DNA of 64,000 bases from Campanula takesimana. Its lineage: Eukaryota > Streptophyta > Magnoliopsida > Asterales > Campanulaceae. Position 1 is the stretch's first letter. The number at the start of each line of letters is the position of its first letter. The notes under the pieces are model-generated. The model was not told the origin of the DNA. It saw only the letters and a program-made list of their open reading frames with translations, and did no database searches. The stretch is from assembly GCA_026119855.1 (NCBI GenBank), contig JAOWBW010000384.1, positions 496,001 to 560,000 on the forward strand, read 5' to 3'. Positions 33,146 to 45,967 of the stretch are shown piece by piece. The translations under genes were made by a program, and so were the position numbers.

Positions 33146-34468
33146 CCCATCAAAATTTCCCGACGAAACAGTCCGGCATACTACATGAGTATTGAGATCA
33201 ACGAGGTCCAAGCAAACTCACCGTGGTACGCAGATATCATGAATTTCCTCAAGGATGGTACTTATCCCGAGAATAGCAATAAGAAGTCTCAAATGCCATT
33301 GCAAAGACTAGCCTCCCGATATGTACTGATTGGGGACAGAGTCTACAAGAGACACCACGAAGGGATCAATCTCCTATGCGCAAATGAGACCGAAGCTCAA
33401 GAAATAATGCATGAGATCCACGAAGGTGAATGTGGGCCCCACATGAATGGGTTTATGTTGACCAAGAAGATACTCCGCATGGGTTATTATTGGAGTACCA
33501 TGGAAAGGGACTGCATCGAGAAAGTCAAGAGGTGCGCCAAATGCCAATTCCATGCCAATCTACAGCACGCTCCACCCTCACAGCTTTACAATATGACCAC
33601 GCCTTGGCCTTTCTCTTGTTGGGGCATAGACATCATCGGCAAAGTTCACCCTACTGGAAGCAACGGAAAGTCTTTTGTCCTAGTAGCCGTGGACAATTTT
33701 ACAAAATGGGTCGAAGCACAGGCTTACCGAATTCTCAACGCCAAGAAAGTGGCCAAATTCGTGAAAACCCACATCATGTGCCGATACGGCGTTCCTCATG
33801 AGATCATCTCAGACAACGGTTCTTACTTTGAGAAAGAGATGGACTCACTCCTGGTAGAATACAAGATCACTAAGCACAAGTCATCTCCATACCGCCCTCA
33901 AGCAAACGGCGCGGTCGAGGCAGCTAATAAGACAATCGAGACCATTGTGAAGAAAATGGCCTCCACTGGAAGGGATTGGCCCGAATATCTACCTCTAGCG
34001 TTATGGGGCTACCGCACGTCAATACGGACAGCAACTGGAGAAACTCCTTATGCACTGGTATATGGTTCCGAAGCTGTACTACCAATAGAGCTCGAAGTTC
34101 CATCCCTACGGGTCCTCCTCGAGAACCAAGTCAATGAAGTCGATTGGATGTAAAGTCGATACGAACAGCTAGCCCTACTCGACGAGAAAAGGCTAAGGGC
34201 AATAGAGCATACGAAAGCCTATCAACAAAGAATGGCTAGGGCTTTCAACAAAAAGGTGAAACCCCGAAACATCAGTGTGGGGGATTTGGTCCTAAGACAA
34301 CACCCTCCTAATGCCATGAACCTCCTTGGAAAATGGGGACCCCGATGGATCGGTCCGTACGTAGTCAAGAAGATACTAAGCGGCGGTGCAGTCCGACTCG
34401 TGGACTTAGACGGAGATCAGCTGCCAAAGGAAGTCAACCTCGACAAATTGAAGAGATTTTACGTCTAA
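33122..34468 (+). pseudogene. Integrase of Tat element E with one in-frame stop
   Basis: One frame throughout, with a TAA at 34151-34153. It has the HHCC finger (MHEIHEGECGPHMNG, CAKCQFH) and a catalytic triad at GAC 33629, GAC 33812 and GAG 33917. SSPYRPQANGAVEAANKTIE and the C-terminal GKWGPRWIGPYVVKKI module follow. The stop removes the C-terminal DNA-binding end. The frame ends at TAA 34466-34468. The catalytic residues are intact, unlike those of F. Confidence 0.85.
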
Positions 34469-34506
34469 TAAACGAAGACCATAAAAAAAAAAAAAAAAAA
34501 GGATCT

Positions 34507-34605
34507 TGCTAGGTTGAAAACCCGCAAGGGCGGCCTAGGCAAAAATTAGAGCACGTGCAAAAAAGAAGCCCGCTAGATTGAAAACCCGAAAGGGTGGTCT
34601 AGGCA
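34507..34605 (+). other. Twin hairpins after pol of E
   Basis: Hairpin I (34507-34540) has CTAGG/CCTAG and CCC-GCAA-GGG. Hairpin II (34569-34605) has CTAGA/TCTAG and CCC-GAAA-GGG. They begin 39 bp after the pol stop, following a poly-A run. Confidence 0.7.
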
Positions 34606-34657
34606 AAAAAACAGGGTGCACACAAAAAAAAGTAAAAAAATTGGTCTTCGTTTGTTT

Positions 34658-34700
34658 GAACTACGGAGACCTGAGCCTCTACACTGGAGGAACGTAGGCA
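34658..34700 (+). other. GAACTACG hairpin after twin hairpins of E
   Basis: Inner stem CCTC/GAGG, outer stem CTACG/CGTAG, loop strand GACCTGAG. Confidence 0.6.
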
Positions 34701-35320
34701 ACCTTCGGGTGCGGTCTAAAACATAAACAAATACCCAAATCATTTCAAAATAACGAGATACAATTTTTATTCATTCACTAAATCATCTTTATCATTACAA
34801 CGGAAATGTTGAGCTAATAAAGACATAAAACATTAAAATCCTAACAAGTGGTCTATTTTAATTGCAATCTGTAACGACCCGAAAACCCGCCTCTATTTTC
34901 ATAGTAATAAATATTTAATTATTTATTTATGGCTTATTTATTTATTTATTTAAATTATTTATTTATTTAAATATTTATGTGTGCATTCACATCTCATAAT
35001 ATTTTTATGACTAGCATTTTAATTGATCAATTGTGTTAAGTTTGAAGTTGGGGACTTTAGTGTTTGGTTGAGGGATGTTTGGTTGGGGTTTAATTGTTCA
35101 AGATTTAAGTAGAGGGGCTTAAGGGTATATTTCTTTTGTAATATCTTAACTACTCCCCCTTCCCCCCCTCACTCTTCTCTGCATTCTTCCCCCCCCTCTC
35201 ACCCGATTTCCCCCTCTCTCTCCTCCATGGAAAGTAAGTTTCTCCCTCTCTCCTTCTCTCTTCTTTTTAGTCCTCTTCCTCTCATTGTTTCTCATTTCTC
35301 ATAAAATGAAACTTGTTTAG

Positions 35321-35383
35321 ATCGTCGATAGGATCGTAGAGGGCTAAGAATATTCGAATTCCGTCAACTTTGAGAAAATCCGG
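35321..35383 (+). other. 63-nt exon-like block in 5' LTR of D
   Basis: Flanked by GTTTAG upstream and GTAAGT downstream. A donor-like AAAGTAAGTT occurs at 35231 and an acceptor-like C-run plus AG at 37478. Confidence 0.55.
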
Positions 35384-35695
35384 GTAAGTTGCTTTTCCCC
35401 ATTTATGATAAAATTGTTCATCATTAACTCCATTGATGCTCTAGTTGTTATATATAGCTTCTTTGGTTGGTTTGGAACCCATTTGTAAATTATTCATATG
35501 TTGTGAAATTTGGGTGTTTGAGTCATTCATTGGTTTGGTTGTTCAAATATTGCTAGATGAGTCTTTTATAAGCTTAGAAGTTGTTTTGGTTCATTATTAT
35601 TCTTGTTGGGAGCTTTGATTTTGGGTTGGATTGAAATGGGTAAAGGAAATGTGAAGAACCCAGGAAAAATTCTGCAGATTTCTCTGTCCGGCGCG

Positions 35696-35888
35696 GGAGG
35701 CGCGCGCACCCTTTTCTTGGAGGCGCGCGCACCCTCCAGCTCCATGTTGGTATCTTTAATTCTGAACTCAGGAGGCGCGCGCACCGCTTGGTGATGAAGC
35801 GCGCGCACCCTTCTTCCCCCTTTGTGGCGCATTCTTATCTGATTAAGGGAGGCGCGCGCACCCTGTTGGTGGGAGGCGCGCGCACCCC
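35696..35888 (+). repeat. Three pairs of GCGCGCGC modules in LTR D
   Basis: Units of GGAGGCGCGCGCACCC start at 35696, 35719, 35771, 35795, 35848 and 35872. Spacing within pairs is 23-24 bp; pairs recur every 75-77 bp. The 3' LTR has the set at about 41077-41269. Confidence 0.8.
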
Positions 35889-37820
35889 TGTACCTTCTGT
35901 GAAAATCATTGTTTTCTTGTCCAATCTTTCGAAGGCCATAACTTCTTCGTCCGGACTCCGTTTTGGACGTGTAAACTATCGTTGGAAAGCTATTTTTGAG
36001 TGATATGAAATGGTCCTATTGGTCGCATGGTTCCAGATTAGAATGGTTGTCTTTTCGTTGAAGTTTAAGATCAAGGTGTACTCTCGGTCTAGGTTCCGTA
36101 GTACTATTCTAGTTGACTTAGTTGGGCACCGTGGAACACTTTAGTAATTAAAATTGGTTCTTTTGTGAACAATGGTGTTATGTAATTTGATCAAGTATTG
36201 TTTGGGAATGTTTGGGCATCTTATGATGCATTCGTGATTGTTCCAATCGAATTGATTTTCTAGTAAGACTTGGTCTAGGTTTTAGGCGATGTCCTATAGT
36301 ACCTAGAGAGTTGTTATTGAACACCAAAGTGTAGGGTTTAGTCCGGTCGTGATCATGTTCTAATAAGGGTAACCTTTTGGATTTGTTTGGGGTGTTTAGA
36401 ATTGGTTCGTTATGGACGGAGGTAAGGCGTGAATTGGCAATTGGGTACTTACGGTTTGATTAACCCTAAGGTGTATTCATTCTGATTTCCTACTTTGGAA
36501 TTCCAGGTGTGATGAGATGGTTGAGTTCATAGTCCTAGTATATCTTTATGAGTAAATGTTTAGGGTCATTTGGTAATAGTCATTGTGCCATTTGTGAGCG
36601 ACCGTTTGGGTTGTGCTCTTTATGATTAACTTGTGGGTATCATATTTAGGATGTATTTGGTACGTGCCTTATCTTGGAATCATTATGTTTTAATGGTCAA
36701 TGTTGTTGGACTCTTTTATGAGAAACTCCTTGTGTTTATTGTTGTTGAACTCTTCTTGAGTAATCTTTTGCATCTTTTATGGTGATTAATTGGTATGGTT
36801 CCTTACTTTGGAATCTTTAGTTGTTTACCGTGCTAGTATTTTATTACTTAGCATTTATTTGAAAGTCCAGCTGGTATTTGTGGTTGTGTCGGGCGATGTG
36901 AGATATTGTGATGGCACCGACCAAGTCCATTATGGTGTCGACCATTGTTTTGCCCTTATTTTCCTCTTCCAGATCGGCCTTGGTTGAGACATTTTGGAGC
37001 ATGACTTTGTGGCATGGCTCCCGCCCTTTGTGGCACGTTACTTTGTTATTGGTTCCGGTACCGGGGGTATTCTCTTCAGTTTTTATGCTATTATGAAGAT
37101 GGCTTGATGGGTTGATTGATTGATTGGTCGGTTCTGACCGGGGTTCTCTTCAGTTGTTATACTGCTATTGTTGATTGGTTGATCGGTTGAAGCTGCGCAA
37201 CGATTGTTCTATCAGTTTGGTGAAACCTTGGCTCAGTATCCTTTGTTACGTGTTTATTTCAGTCTTATGTGCTGCATGATGAGTTAGTCGTTATTTCCAA
37301 CTGGTATGGGACAGTTGGCGATAGGGAGCTTTCTCATTTGTTGTTATATGATTTACTTGCTCAGTTATATAATTGATTTGCATGATATTATGCCATGTAG
37401 ATGCATTTAGTAACTTACTGAGATTTTATCTCACCCCGTTTCTTGTTTCAAATTGTTTTTCCTTAACCCCCCCCCCAGGAAAGCAAGTGGTAGCGTTGTG
37501 AGGTCCGTTGTAACGGAAATCTTCTGAGCAGGTTGATCGCCTTTGGGATAGTTGCTCTTTGGAGCCTTTATGTATTTTATTGTGGGTTCGTAGTCGTTCA
37601 GTGTTTTGTATATACGGTTGTACTTTGGGTATTTTTGTTAATAGTTGTTCTTGCTTCCGCGTTTGTTTCTAGTCTCCGAGTTATAATCTCGTTGAGGTAT
37701 TGTTTGATGGTATTGGTTTCATAGTTGAATTCACGCGCCCGGTTTGGTATTTTGCATTTTGGAGATGTATATTTTGTAAATTTTATACTTATGGATTTTT
37801 AGAATTTCCGGGTCGTGACA

Positions 37821-38370
37821 GTTGGTATTAGAGCAATGGTTTTAGATCTTGAAAGAGAATAAGAACTCTGATATTGAATAGGTTTCAATACTTGGGTGTT
37901 ATAACTTTGAGCGGTTTAGGAAACTAAGTTTTCTTAAAGGATGAGGTTAAGGTAGAAGTTGGTTGAGTTATGAGTCGTGATATTGACGTCGAGTGTTTCT
38001 TCTCATGTGGTATATCAAGTATAGGATTGGTGCCAATAGTGTTGGTTACATTGGGGTTAGTTGGCTTGGGAATCGAGAGTTCGAGTTTTGAAGGCTTGGA
38101 CGTACCTATTTCGTAAAGTGGAAATGTCTTGTGCTATATTCATATGTTTGTTCTCATTAAGTGATTTATGTTGAGGTGTATTCTCGAGTACGAAATTTCG
38201 TGATTTCTACTGATAGAGATGAGGTGATTTGGTTATGCCACCTATACAGGATATTGACGAGTTAAGTAGTATGGCCTAGCTTTCAATGTGTCTCGGATTT
38301 CTTGGGTGCCATCGACAGGTGGTGAATATTTCTATATGGGTATGTTTGACTTTGTTTAGGAGCATACTAG

Positions 38371-38409
<39 letters not shown>

Positions 38410-40250
38410 CAAGTTTTATGTTGAAAATCAGAAAATCTTTATTATAAGGTTGTGTTGGGAATTTAGCTTATTCAGTTGGCAATATTAATTTTGAAATATT
38501 AGGTATAATTTATATTGGGTGCAAGATGTCGCTTGGCCGATAGAGAACTTGGGTTATTTGATGAGTTAAGATAAGCTACAATACTGATAGGTGAATCAGT
38601 GAACATATAGTATCATTTGGGTTAATAGAGTCAAAAATTCAATTTGAGAATTTCTTGATAGGAGATCTTTCTTTACTTTTAGTACATCTACGTGAGTGCA
38701 TCAGAATTGTTTAGTATGAGGAAATACATAGTTTATTATGAGTGATAATAAGAAGTTGAGTTATGATACTTTTGGAATCATTTTAGTACATGACTGGAGT
38801 TGAGTTAAAGCAAAATGAGTTATGAGTATATGGTGGGAGTTATAATCATCAATGATGGGTAAGCGCGTTAAGTTTAAAGGTCTAGACATATTTTGAGAAA
38901 GTAAGAAATTCTCGAGCAATATTAAAGGCATTTTTGGGTTTTAGTTAAACAGTTGTCACTTGGTTCTGAATCTTTTCTTAGTGGCGTTCTCGTTTGGATT
39001 AAGGATTTGTAAAGGAAGTTGAGTATAGATACTTTGGCATATTAAAGGATACTATGATTCTGTATTGGGACGGGGCAGTTTATTGAATATTTTGGATTGT
39101 TAGTGATCATTTGTAATATCTTTTAGAGTTGTAAGTTGTAATATATTGATATTTACGAAAATAAAGATTGTGAAAAGTTTGGATCGTTACAGTTGCTACT
39201 TTAATTGTAATCCTTAGAGATATAGTCACGCGGTGAACATTTGAAGGATGAAAAATTTCTTTAGCTTTTCATAGTTTAAGAAGTTGTGTAAGCTCGAAAT
39301 TGTTTAATATTTTGAATTTCTGAGGAGTAATCCTAAATATCCGATCTAATGGAGTATCCTTGAAGTGCAATTAAGGTCATGGGTAAGATGAGTTTGTAGT
39401 ATCTCGAGAATTGTGTTTAGGAGTAATCTGGATTCTGCGATTTTGGGTGATAAAGTATTTGCATATATTTTGAGGATTAACGCTTGATAAGTGGAACTAT
39501 CTGTGACTTGGAATTTGTTGTGATTTTAGTGATTCTACCTTAGTGGGTTATATTATAATTTATTTTGGGACCAAGTTGAAATGTTATGATAACGGACTAT
39601 CAAAAGTTGATGGATATATTTCCTTAGAAAACTAAGTATGAGGTAATGCTAGTAGTTGAGAAATTCAAAGGTTATGACTGTATTATGTTTTATCTTATAA
39701 GGAAAGTGAGTGTAGTAGTGGAATCGCATTTGACCGGATAGTTGATAATAGTAGATTTTTAATTATATCATTGAGTTATTGGGTGACAATAATCGTTAGC
39801 CCTATTCCTTCTCTTATTTTTTATTTTTTTCGGGTAGTAGTATGATTACGTGGGCTGATGTCTAGATCGTCAAAGCGTACGGGTGAACCGGAAAAGTAAA
39901 ACTTATGGATGTTGATGATTTAAGGGTTGATGGTGAGAGTAATGCTAATTAGGATCAAATCAGCTATGTCTCAGAACTGGTGATCAAGTAATAGTCTTGA
40001 GAATGTGAAATTCAGTATGAAAGAGGAAGTTAACTTTAGAATGATTAATATGAGTATACCTGAGATATGTTGTGATTAATTTATATTGGTTTATTTGAGT
40101 CGTGGAGACTATGTCTGAAAATTTAGTTGAGTACTCGATTGAGGTTATGAGTGCTATGGAAGAGTCGATATGTTGTCGCCTCATAATGACCGCGTGTTGT
40201 GAAGTTTGATGAGTGAATTCGTGGGCGAATTCTTTTTAAGGAGGGTAGAT
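37821..40250 (+). other. Non-coding interior of D
   Basis: A primer site TGGTATTAGAGC lies at 37823-37834, one base different from that of A. An AT microsatellite lies at 38376-38405. From about 38530 the sequence matches the interior of B over long stretches, although neither codes for protein. The interior ends in a purine tract, TTTTTAAGGAGGGTAGAT. Confidence 0.8.
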
Positions 40251-43202
40251 TGTAACGACCCGAAAACCCGCCTCTATTTTCTTAGTAATAAATATTTAAT
40301 TATTTATTTATGGCTTATTTATTTATTTAAATTATTTATTTATTTAAATATTTATGTGTGCATTCACATCTCATAATATTTTTATGACTAGCATTTTAAT
40401 TGATCAATTGTGTTAAGTTTGAAGTTGGGGACTTTAGTGTTTGGTTGAGGGATGTTTGGTTGGGGTTTAATTGCTCAAGATTTAAGTAGAGGGGCTTAAG
40501 GGTATATTTCTTTTTGTAATATCTTAACTACTCCCCCTTCCCCCCCTCACTCTTCTCTGCATTCTTCCCCCCCCCCTCTCACCCGATTTCTCCCTCTCTC
40601 TCCTCCATGGAAAGTAAGTTTCTACCTCTCTCCTTATCTCTTCTTTTTAGTCCTCTTCCTCTCATTGTTTCACATTTCTCATAAAATGAAACTTGTTTAG
40701 ATCGTCGATAGGATCGTAGAGGGCTAAGAATATTCGAATTCCGTCAACTTTGAGAAAATCCGGGTAAGTTGCTTTTCCCCCATTTATGATAAAATTGTTC
40801 ATCATTAACTCCATTGATGCTCTAGTTGTTATATATAGCTTCTTTGGTTGGTTTGGAACCCATTTGTAAATTATTCATATGTTGTGAAATTTGGGTGTTT
40901 GAGTCATTCATTGGTTTGGTTGTTCAAATATTGCTAGATGAGTCTTTTATAAGCTTAGAAGTTGTTTTGGTTCATTATTATTCTTGTTGGGAGCTTTGAT
41001 TTTGGGTTGGATTGAAATGGGTAAAGGAAATGTGAAGAACCCAGGAAAAATTCTGCAGATTTCTCTGTCCGGCGCGGGAGGCGCGCGCACCCTTTTCTGG
41101 GAGGCGTGCGCACCCTCCAGCTCCATGTTGGTATCTTTCCTTCTGAACTCAGGAGGCGCGCGCACCCCTTGGTGATGAAGCGCGCGCACCCTTCTTCCCC
41201 CTTTGTGGCGCATTCCTATCTGATTAAGGGAGGCGCGCGCACCCTGTTGGTGGGAGGCGCGCGCACCCCTCTACCTTCTGTGAAAATCATTGTTTTCTTG
41301 TCCAATCTTTCGAAGGCCATATCTTCTTCGTCCGGACTCTGTTTTGGACGTGTAAACTATCGTTGGAAAGATCTTTTCGAGTGCTATGAAATGGTTTATT
41401 GGCTGCATCGTTCCAGATAAGAATGGTTGTCTTTTCATTGAAGTTTAAGATCAAGGTGTAGTCTCGGTCTAGGTTCCGTAGTACTATTCTAGTTGACTTA
41501 GTTGGGCACCGTGGAACACTTTAGTAATTAAAATTGGTTCTTTTGTGAACAATGGTGTTATGTAATTTGATCAAGTATTGTTTGGGAATGTTTGGGCATC
41601 TTATGATGCGTTCGTGATTGTTCCAATCGAATTGATTTTCGAGTAAGACTTGGTCTAGGTTTTAGGCGATGTCCTATAGTACCTAGAGAGTTGTTATTGA
41701 ACACCAAAGTGTAGGGTTTAGTCCGGTCGTGATCATGTTCTAATAAGGGTAACCTTTTGGATTCGTTTGGGGTGTTTAGAATTGGTTCGTTATGGACAGA
41801 GGTAAGGCGTGAATTGGCAATTGGGTATTTACGGTTTCATTAACCCTAAGGTGTATTCATTCTGATTTCCTACTTTGGAATTCTAGGTGTGATGAGATGG
41901 TTGAGTTCATAGTCCTAGTATATCTTTATGAGTAAATGTTTAGGGTCATTTTGGTAATAGTCATTGTGCCATTTGTGAGCGACCGTTTGGGTTGTGCTCT
42001 TTATGATTAACTTGTGGGTATCATATTTAGGATGTATTTGGTACGTGCCTTATCTTGGAATCATTATGTTTTAATGGTCAATGTTGTTGGACTCTTTTAT
42101 GAGAAACTCCTTGTGTTTATTGTTGTTGAACTCTTCTTGAGTAATCGTTTGCATCTTTTATGGTGATTAATTGGTATGGTTCCTTACTTTGGAATCTTTA
42201 GTTGTTTACCGTGCTAGTATTTTATTACTTAGCATTTATTTGAAAGTCCAGCTGGTATTTGTGGTTGTGTCGGGCGATGTGAGATATTGTGATGGCACCG
42301 GCCAAGTCCATTATGGTGTCGACCATTGTTTTGCCCTTATTTTCCTCTTCCAGATCGGCCTTGGTTGAGACGTTTTGGAGCATGACTTTGTGGCATGGCT
42401 CCCGCCCTTTGTGGCACGTTACTTTGTTATTGGTTCCGGTACCGGGGGTATTCTCTTCATCTTTTATGCTACTATGAAGATGGCTTGATGGGTTGATTGA
42501 TTGATTGGTCGGTTCTGACCGGGGTTCTCTTCAGTTGTTATACTGCTATTGTTGATTGGTTGATCGGTTGAAGCTGCGCAACGATTGTTCTATCAGTTTG
42601 GTGAAACCTTGGCTCAGTATCCTTTGTTACGTGTTTATTTCAGTCTTATGTGCTGCATGATGAGTTAGTCGTTATTTCCAACTGGTATGGGACAGTTGGC
42701 GATAGGGAGCTTTCTCATTTGTTGTTATATGATTTACTTGCTCAGTTATATAATTGATTTGCATGATATTATGCCATGTAGATGCATTTAGTAACTTACT
42801 GAGATTTTATCTCACCCCGTTTCTTGTTTCAAATTGTTTTTCCTTAACCCCCCCCCCCAGGAAAGCAAGTGGTAGCGTTGTGAGGTCCGTTGTAGCGGAA
42901 ATCTTCTGAGCAGGTTGATCGCCTTTGGGATAGTTGCTCTTTGGAGCCTTTATGTATTTTATTGTGGGTTCGTAGTCGTTCAGTGTTTTGTATATACGGT
43001 TGTACTTTGGGTATTTTTGTTAATAGTTGTTCTTGCTTCCGCGTTTGTTTCTAGTCTCCGAGTTATAATCTCGTTGAGGTATTGTTTGATGGTATTGGTT
43101 TCATAGTTGAATTCACGCGCCCGGTTTGGTATTTTGCATTTTGGAGATGTATATTTTGTAAATTTTATACTTATGGATTTTTAGAATTTCCGGGTCGTGA
43201 CA
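40251..43202 (+). repeat. 3' LTR of element D
   Basis: It matches the 5' LTR with scattered substitutions and a C-tract of 11 rather than 10. The 63-nt block is at 40701-40763. Confidence 0.95.
40701..40763 (+). other. 63-nt exon-like block in 3' LTR of D
   Basis: Identical in length and flanks to 35321-35383. Confidence 0.5.
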
Positions 43203-43218
43203 CAATCTCTCGGGGGTA

Positions 43219-44600
43219 CTAGGAAAAATTTAATTTTCTCTTGGCCTTTGAAGGACCACCCGAACGACCATCAATCCTACTCTTCTTGGGAGGCCTAGGG
43301 ACACTGATGCAGATCGATATCTTCTGCACAACCGAGCGCCTCCGAGCATAAAAGTCATCCAGCGGGGTACCGAAGGGGTCGGTCAGAATGTTGTTCACAT
43401 CAGAAGCAGCTTCCTTGTACCTCAAAGCACTGCTGGGCTCAAAATCCCTTCCTAGCAACTCAGCCCGAAGAGTATCTACCCAAGTAATGCCACGGTAGAC
43501 GGTACCAAGCAAATGATCCAAGTAACTCTCGGGAAGGAAAATGCTACCCCGGTGCAATGGAGCGGAAGCCCAACGGTTACGATCATCTCCCCAAGCCGAC
43601 TGAAGCTCATTCGAAAAGTCCGGACCCATATAAGAAACTGGACGAAGCCTCCCGTTCCTCGGAAAAGGAATTATCTACTGACGGCCAAATTGCCTCAGAA
43701 CCCGTTCGGGTTGGTAAAACGAAGAATCTCTCAACCCGGGTAAAACCACGTACTGAAAACCGGACGTCCACTCCACAAAAGGGCGAAGACCCCAAAGACA
43801 CCACTCACTATCAGCAGTAAGAAGAGACGCAAAAAATCTCCTCCAACCCTCTTCGGTCAAATCTCTAATCAGCAACCGTAGCCTATGGACAGCAAAAGGA
43901 GAAAGGTCGCCATCCGACGCATAAAGCCTGAAATGCTCCCGAAGCCATATGGTCAAAAGCAAGGGGCTTCGTCGTCGCATCTCGCCTGTACAGTGCAACT
44001 CGTCTAAACCATGCAAGGTCTCTCCTACAATGAGCGGAACTATGATAAATCGCTTTCCTTTCGCCTGCAACACGATCTCAGCCAACTGCGCATCCGCAGT
44101 ACCCAGAGGAGTGACAAACAAAACCTCGCTAAAAAGGCAGACAGCCATGGCATTTCTCTTAAAGGACTGAACCGCGACATCTTCTGAATGCAAACTGAAA
44201 AACATCGGAAGCTCAGTTATGTCAACAACGGTCCCGTGCATCATCTTATTCACCTCTCCAACAGGGAGATTCAGGAATCAACAACACCGCGATGATACTT
44301 AGGGACGGCAATCCAACCAGCCAAAGGCATGCCCAAAATGGCCCTAAAATCATCGACAGTCGGCACCATTTCATTAGCCGAAAAGTTGAAAGCATGGCTA
44401 TCACAATCCCAGAAGGCTGCAGCAGCCTTCAACAAATCCCAATCCGTCTTCAATGTTCACAAAGTAAAAAGAATTCGAAATCCGAAATCTTTGATGAAAG
44501 CATTCTTGGGATGGGTCCTGAAAGAATAAACAAATGTCGACAAATCCTTCTCGTAACTCTTGACAACCTCGGCATCAAGACTAAAGAGGTTAGAGGCCAT
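43219..44600 (-). pseudogene. Antisense ORF of Tat element E (plant-mobile-domain-like), broken
   Basis: On the strand opposite to pol, from an ATG at 44600 (MASNLFSLDAEVVKSYEKDL). The protein aligns along its length with the antisense ORF of F. Shared stretches are SLDxE near the start, FGFxILFTL, DWDLLKxAAxFWD, NxMVPTV, VLQAKG, GETLHG, LLLTIWLREHF and VLPGLRDSSFY..RVxRQFG. The last segments recall the plant mobile domain or related DUF families. The frame is broken by TGA at 44457-44459, a stop and frameshift near 44255-44271, and TAG at 43675-43677. Extra antisense ORFs downstream of pol are known in Tat elements; their function is unknown. The tail is basic (PPKKSRIDGRSGGPSKAKRK). Confidence 0.7.
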
Positions 44601-44756
44601 GGGAAAAAAGGTTATAAGAAAAATTGGGCAATAAAATGGAGTTCAAAAATGGCAGAAAAAGGCTGTTGGAATCGAATTATCGACCAGAAGCTGATATTAT
44701 AGCTGTTGGGGGATCTTTTGGTCAGCAAATATCAGGCCCTGAATTTCGCCTCCCAG

Positions 44757-44835
44757 AGGCGCGCGCCTCCCGACACCAGTTTACAAGGCGCGCGCGTCCC
44801 GTATCCAAGAGAGGAAGCGCCCGCGTCCCAGGTAG
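44757..44835 (+). repeat. CpG-rich modules in 3' region of E
   Basis: AGGCGCGCGCCTCCC at 44757, AGGCGCGCGCGTCCC at 44786 and AAGCGCCCGCGTCCC at 44815 are spaced exactly 29 bp apart. Related units sit in E's leader and LTR. Confidence 0.7.
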
Positions 44836-45241
44836 AAAATGCTCCAGAAATAGCCTTTGTTAGTTTAGAACAGAACCTGGACATTCCAGCGCCTTTAACC
44901 TGCAGAAAAGATCAATCCCAGCAACAAGGGAAGCTCAAACGACAACAGCAAAAACCCAGCTGGGCACACGTTAATTTGGTCCGCCCTTAAGGCATGTCTA
45001 AAAACTGGAATAAGATATAAATTCCCATTTAAAGTAGGGTGTCTTTTATTTTCTCAAAAATCAGTTTTTACAATTCATCCCCAGCAGAAAGCACTCCGCA
45101 GTCAACTGTGCCCGCACCCCATCAAAAGTCAAAGTCAAACAGTCAACATCAAAGTACGCCTCACAACAACAACTTGGTCTGGGGTGAGCCACAGAATCAC
45201 CGTTTCCTCATCAAGCAAGATCTACATCCATTCAAAGCAGA

Positions 45242-45705
45242 CGGTCTTCCGGGTCCCGCACTTCAGAAAACGGTCCTCTAGGTCCCGCACTTCAGCAAAC
45301 GGTCCTCCAGGTCCCGCACTCAAGCAAACGGTCCTATAGGTCCCGAACTTCAGCAGACGGTCCTCTAGGTCCCGCACTTCAGCAGATGGTCCTCTGGGTC
45401 CCGCACTTCAGCAAACGGTCCTCTAGGTCCCGCACTTCAGCAAACGGTCCTTTAGGTCCCGCACTTCAGCAGACGGTCCTCCGGGTCCCGCACTTCAGCA
45501 AACGGTCCTCCGGGTCCCGCACTTCAACAAATGGTCCTCTAGGTCCCGCACTTCAGCAAACGGTCCTCCGGGTCCCGCACTTCAGCAGGCAGTCCCCTAG
45601 GTCCCGCACTTCAGCAAACGGTCCCCTAGGTCCCGCACTTCAGCAAACGGTCCTCCGGGTCCTGCACTTCAGCAAACGGTCCTCTGGGTCCCGCTTCCAT
45701 CAAAT
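45242..45705 (+). repeat. 29-bp minisatellite, 16 copies, in 3' region of E
   Basis: The unit is CGGTCCTCTAGG plus TCCCGCACTTCAGCAAA. Units vary mainly at the TCTA/TCCG position. A decayed tail of GGATCCCGCT repeats runs to 45780. The open frame across it is a by-product of the period and not a gene. Confidence 0.9.
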
Positions 45706-45954
45706 GGATCTCGCTATTAGAAAACAGATCCCGCTTCCAGCAAACAGATCCCGCTCTCAGCAAACGGATCCCGCTATTGGCAAAGCCGTTCACACAGGGA
45801 GCGCACCCTTATCTCTCAAAGCCGCTCACACAGGGAGCCCACCTCTATCCTCTGCAATTTCAAATTCCTGCTTTTATCGAGTCTTTTCCTTTTCTTGGTG
45901 ATGTCCTAGGCGGATGTCTGTCTTTCGTCGGCGCGTTTGCTTCGCAATCCACGC

Positions 45955-45967
45955 CGCCGAGGGGCTC
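45955..45967 (+). other. Polypurine tract of element E
   Basis: CGCCGAGGGGCTC directly precedes the E 3' LTR and matches the tract of C. Confidence 0.75.

Larger units (their letters stand above)
34870..37820 (+). repeat. 5' LTR of element D
   Basis: It starts TGTAACGACCCG and ends GGGTCGTGACA. It carries the 63-nt block (35321-35383), three pairs of CpG modules (35696-35888), a TGAGAT/ATCTCA hairpin near 37419 and a run of 10 C before AGG. ORFs within it are not supported. Confidence 0.95.
34870..43202 (+). mobile_element. Element D: complete non-autonomous Tekay-type LTR retrotransposon
   Basis: Two LTRs of about 2.95 kb flank a 2.4-kb interior with a primer site and polypurine tract but no coding ORF. 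CAATC precedes (34865-34869) and follows (43203-43207) the element, a perfect target duplication. Joining the flanks gives GCAATCTCTCG, which is present uninterrupted in element F at 48751. The LTRs differ by roughly 1 percent by eye. It inserted between pol and the antisense ORF of E. Confidence 0.95.

Noticed and set aside
45386..45901. Repetitive 171-codon ORF
   Set aside because: It is the 29-bp minisatellite read through; three period shifts keep it open by chance.
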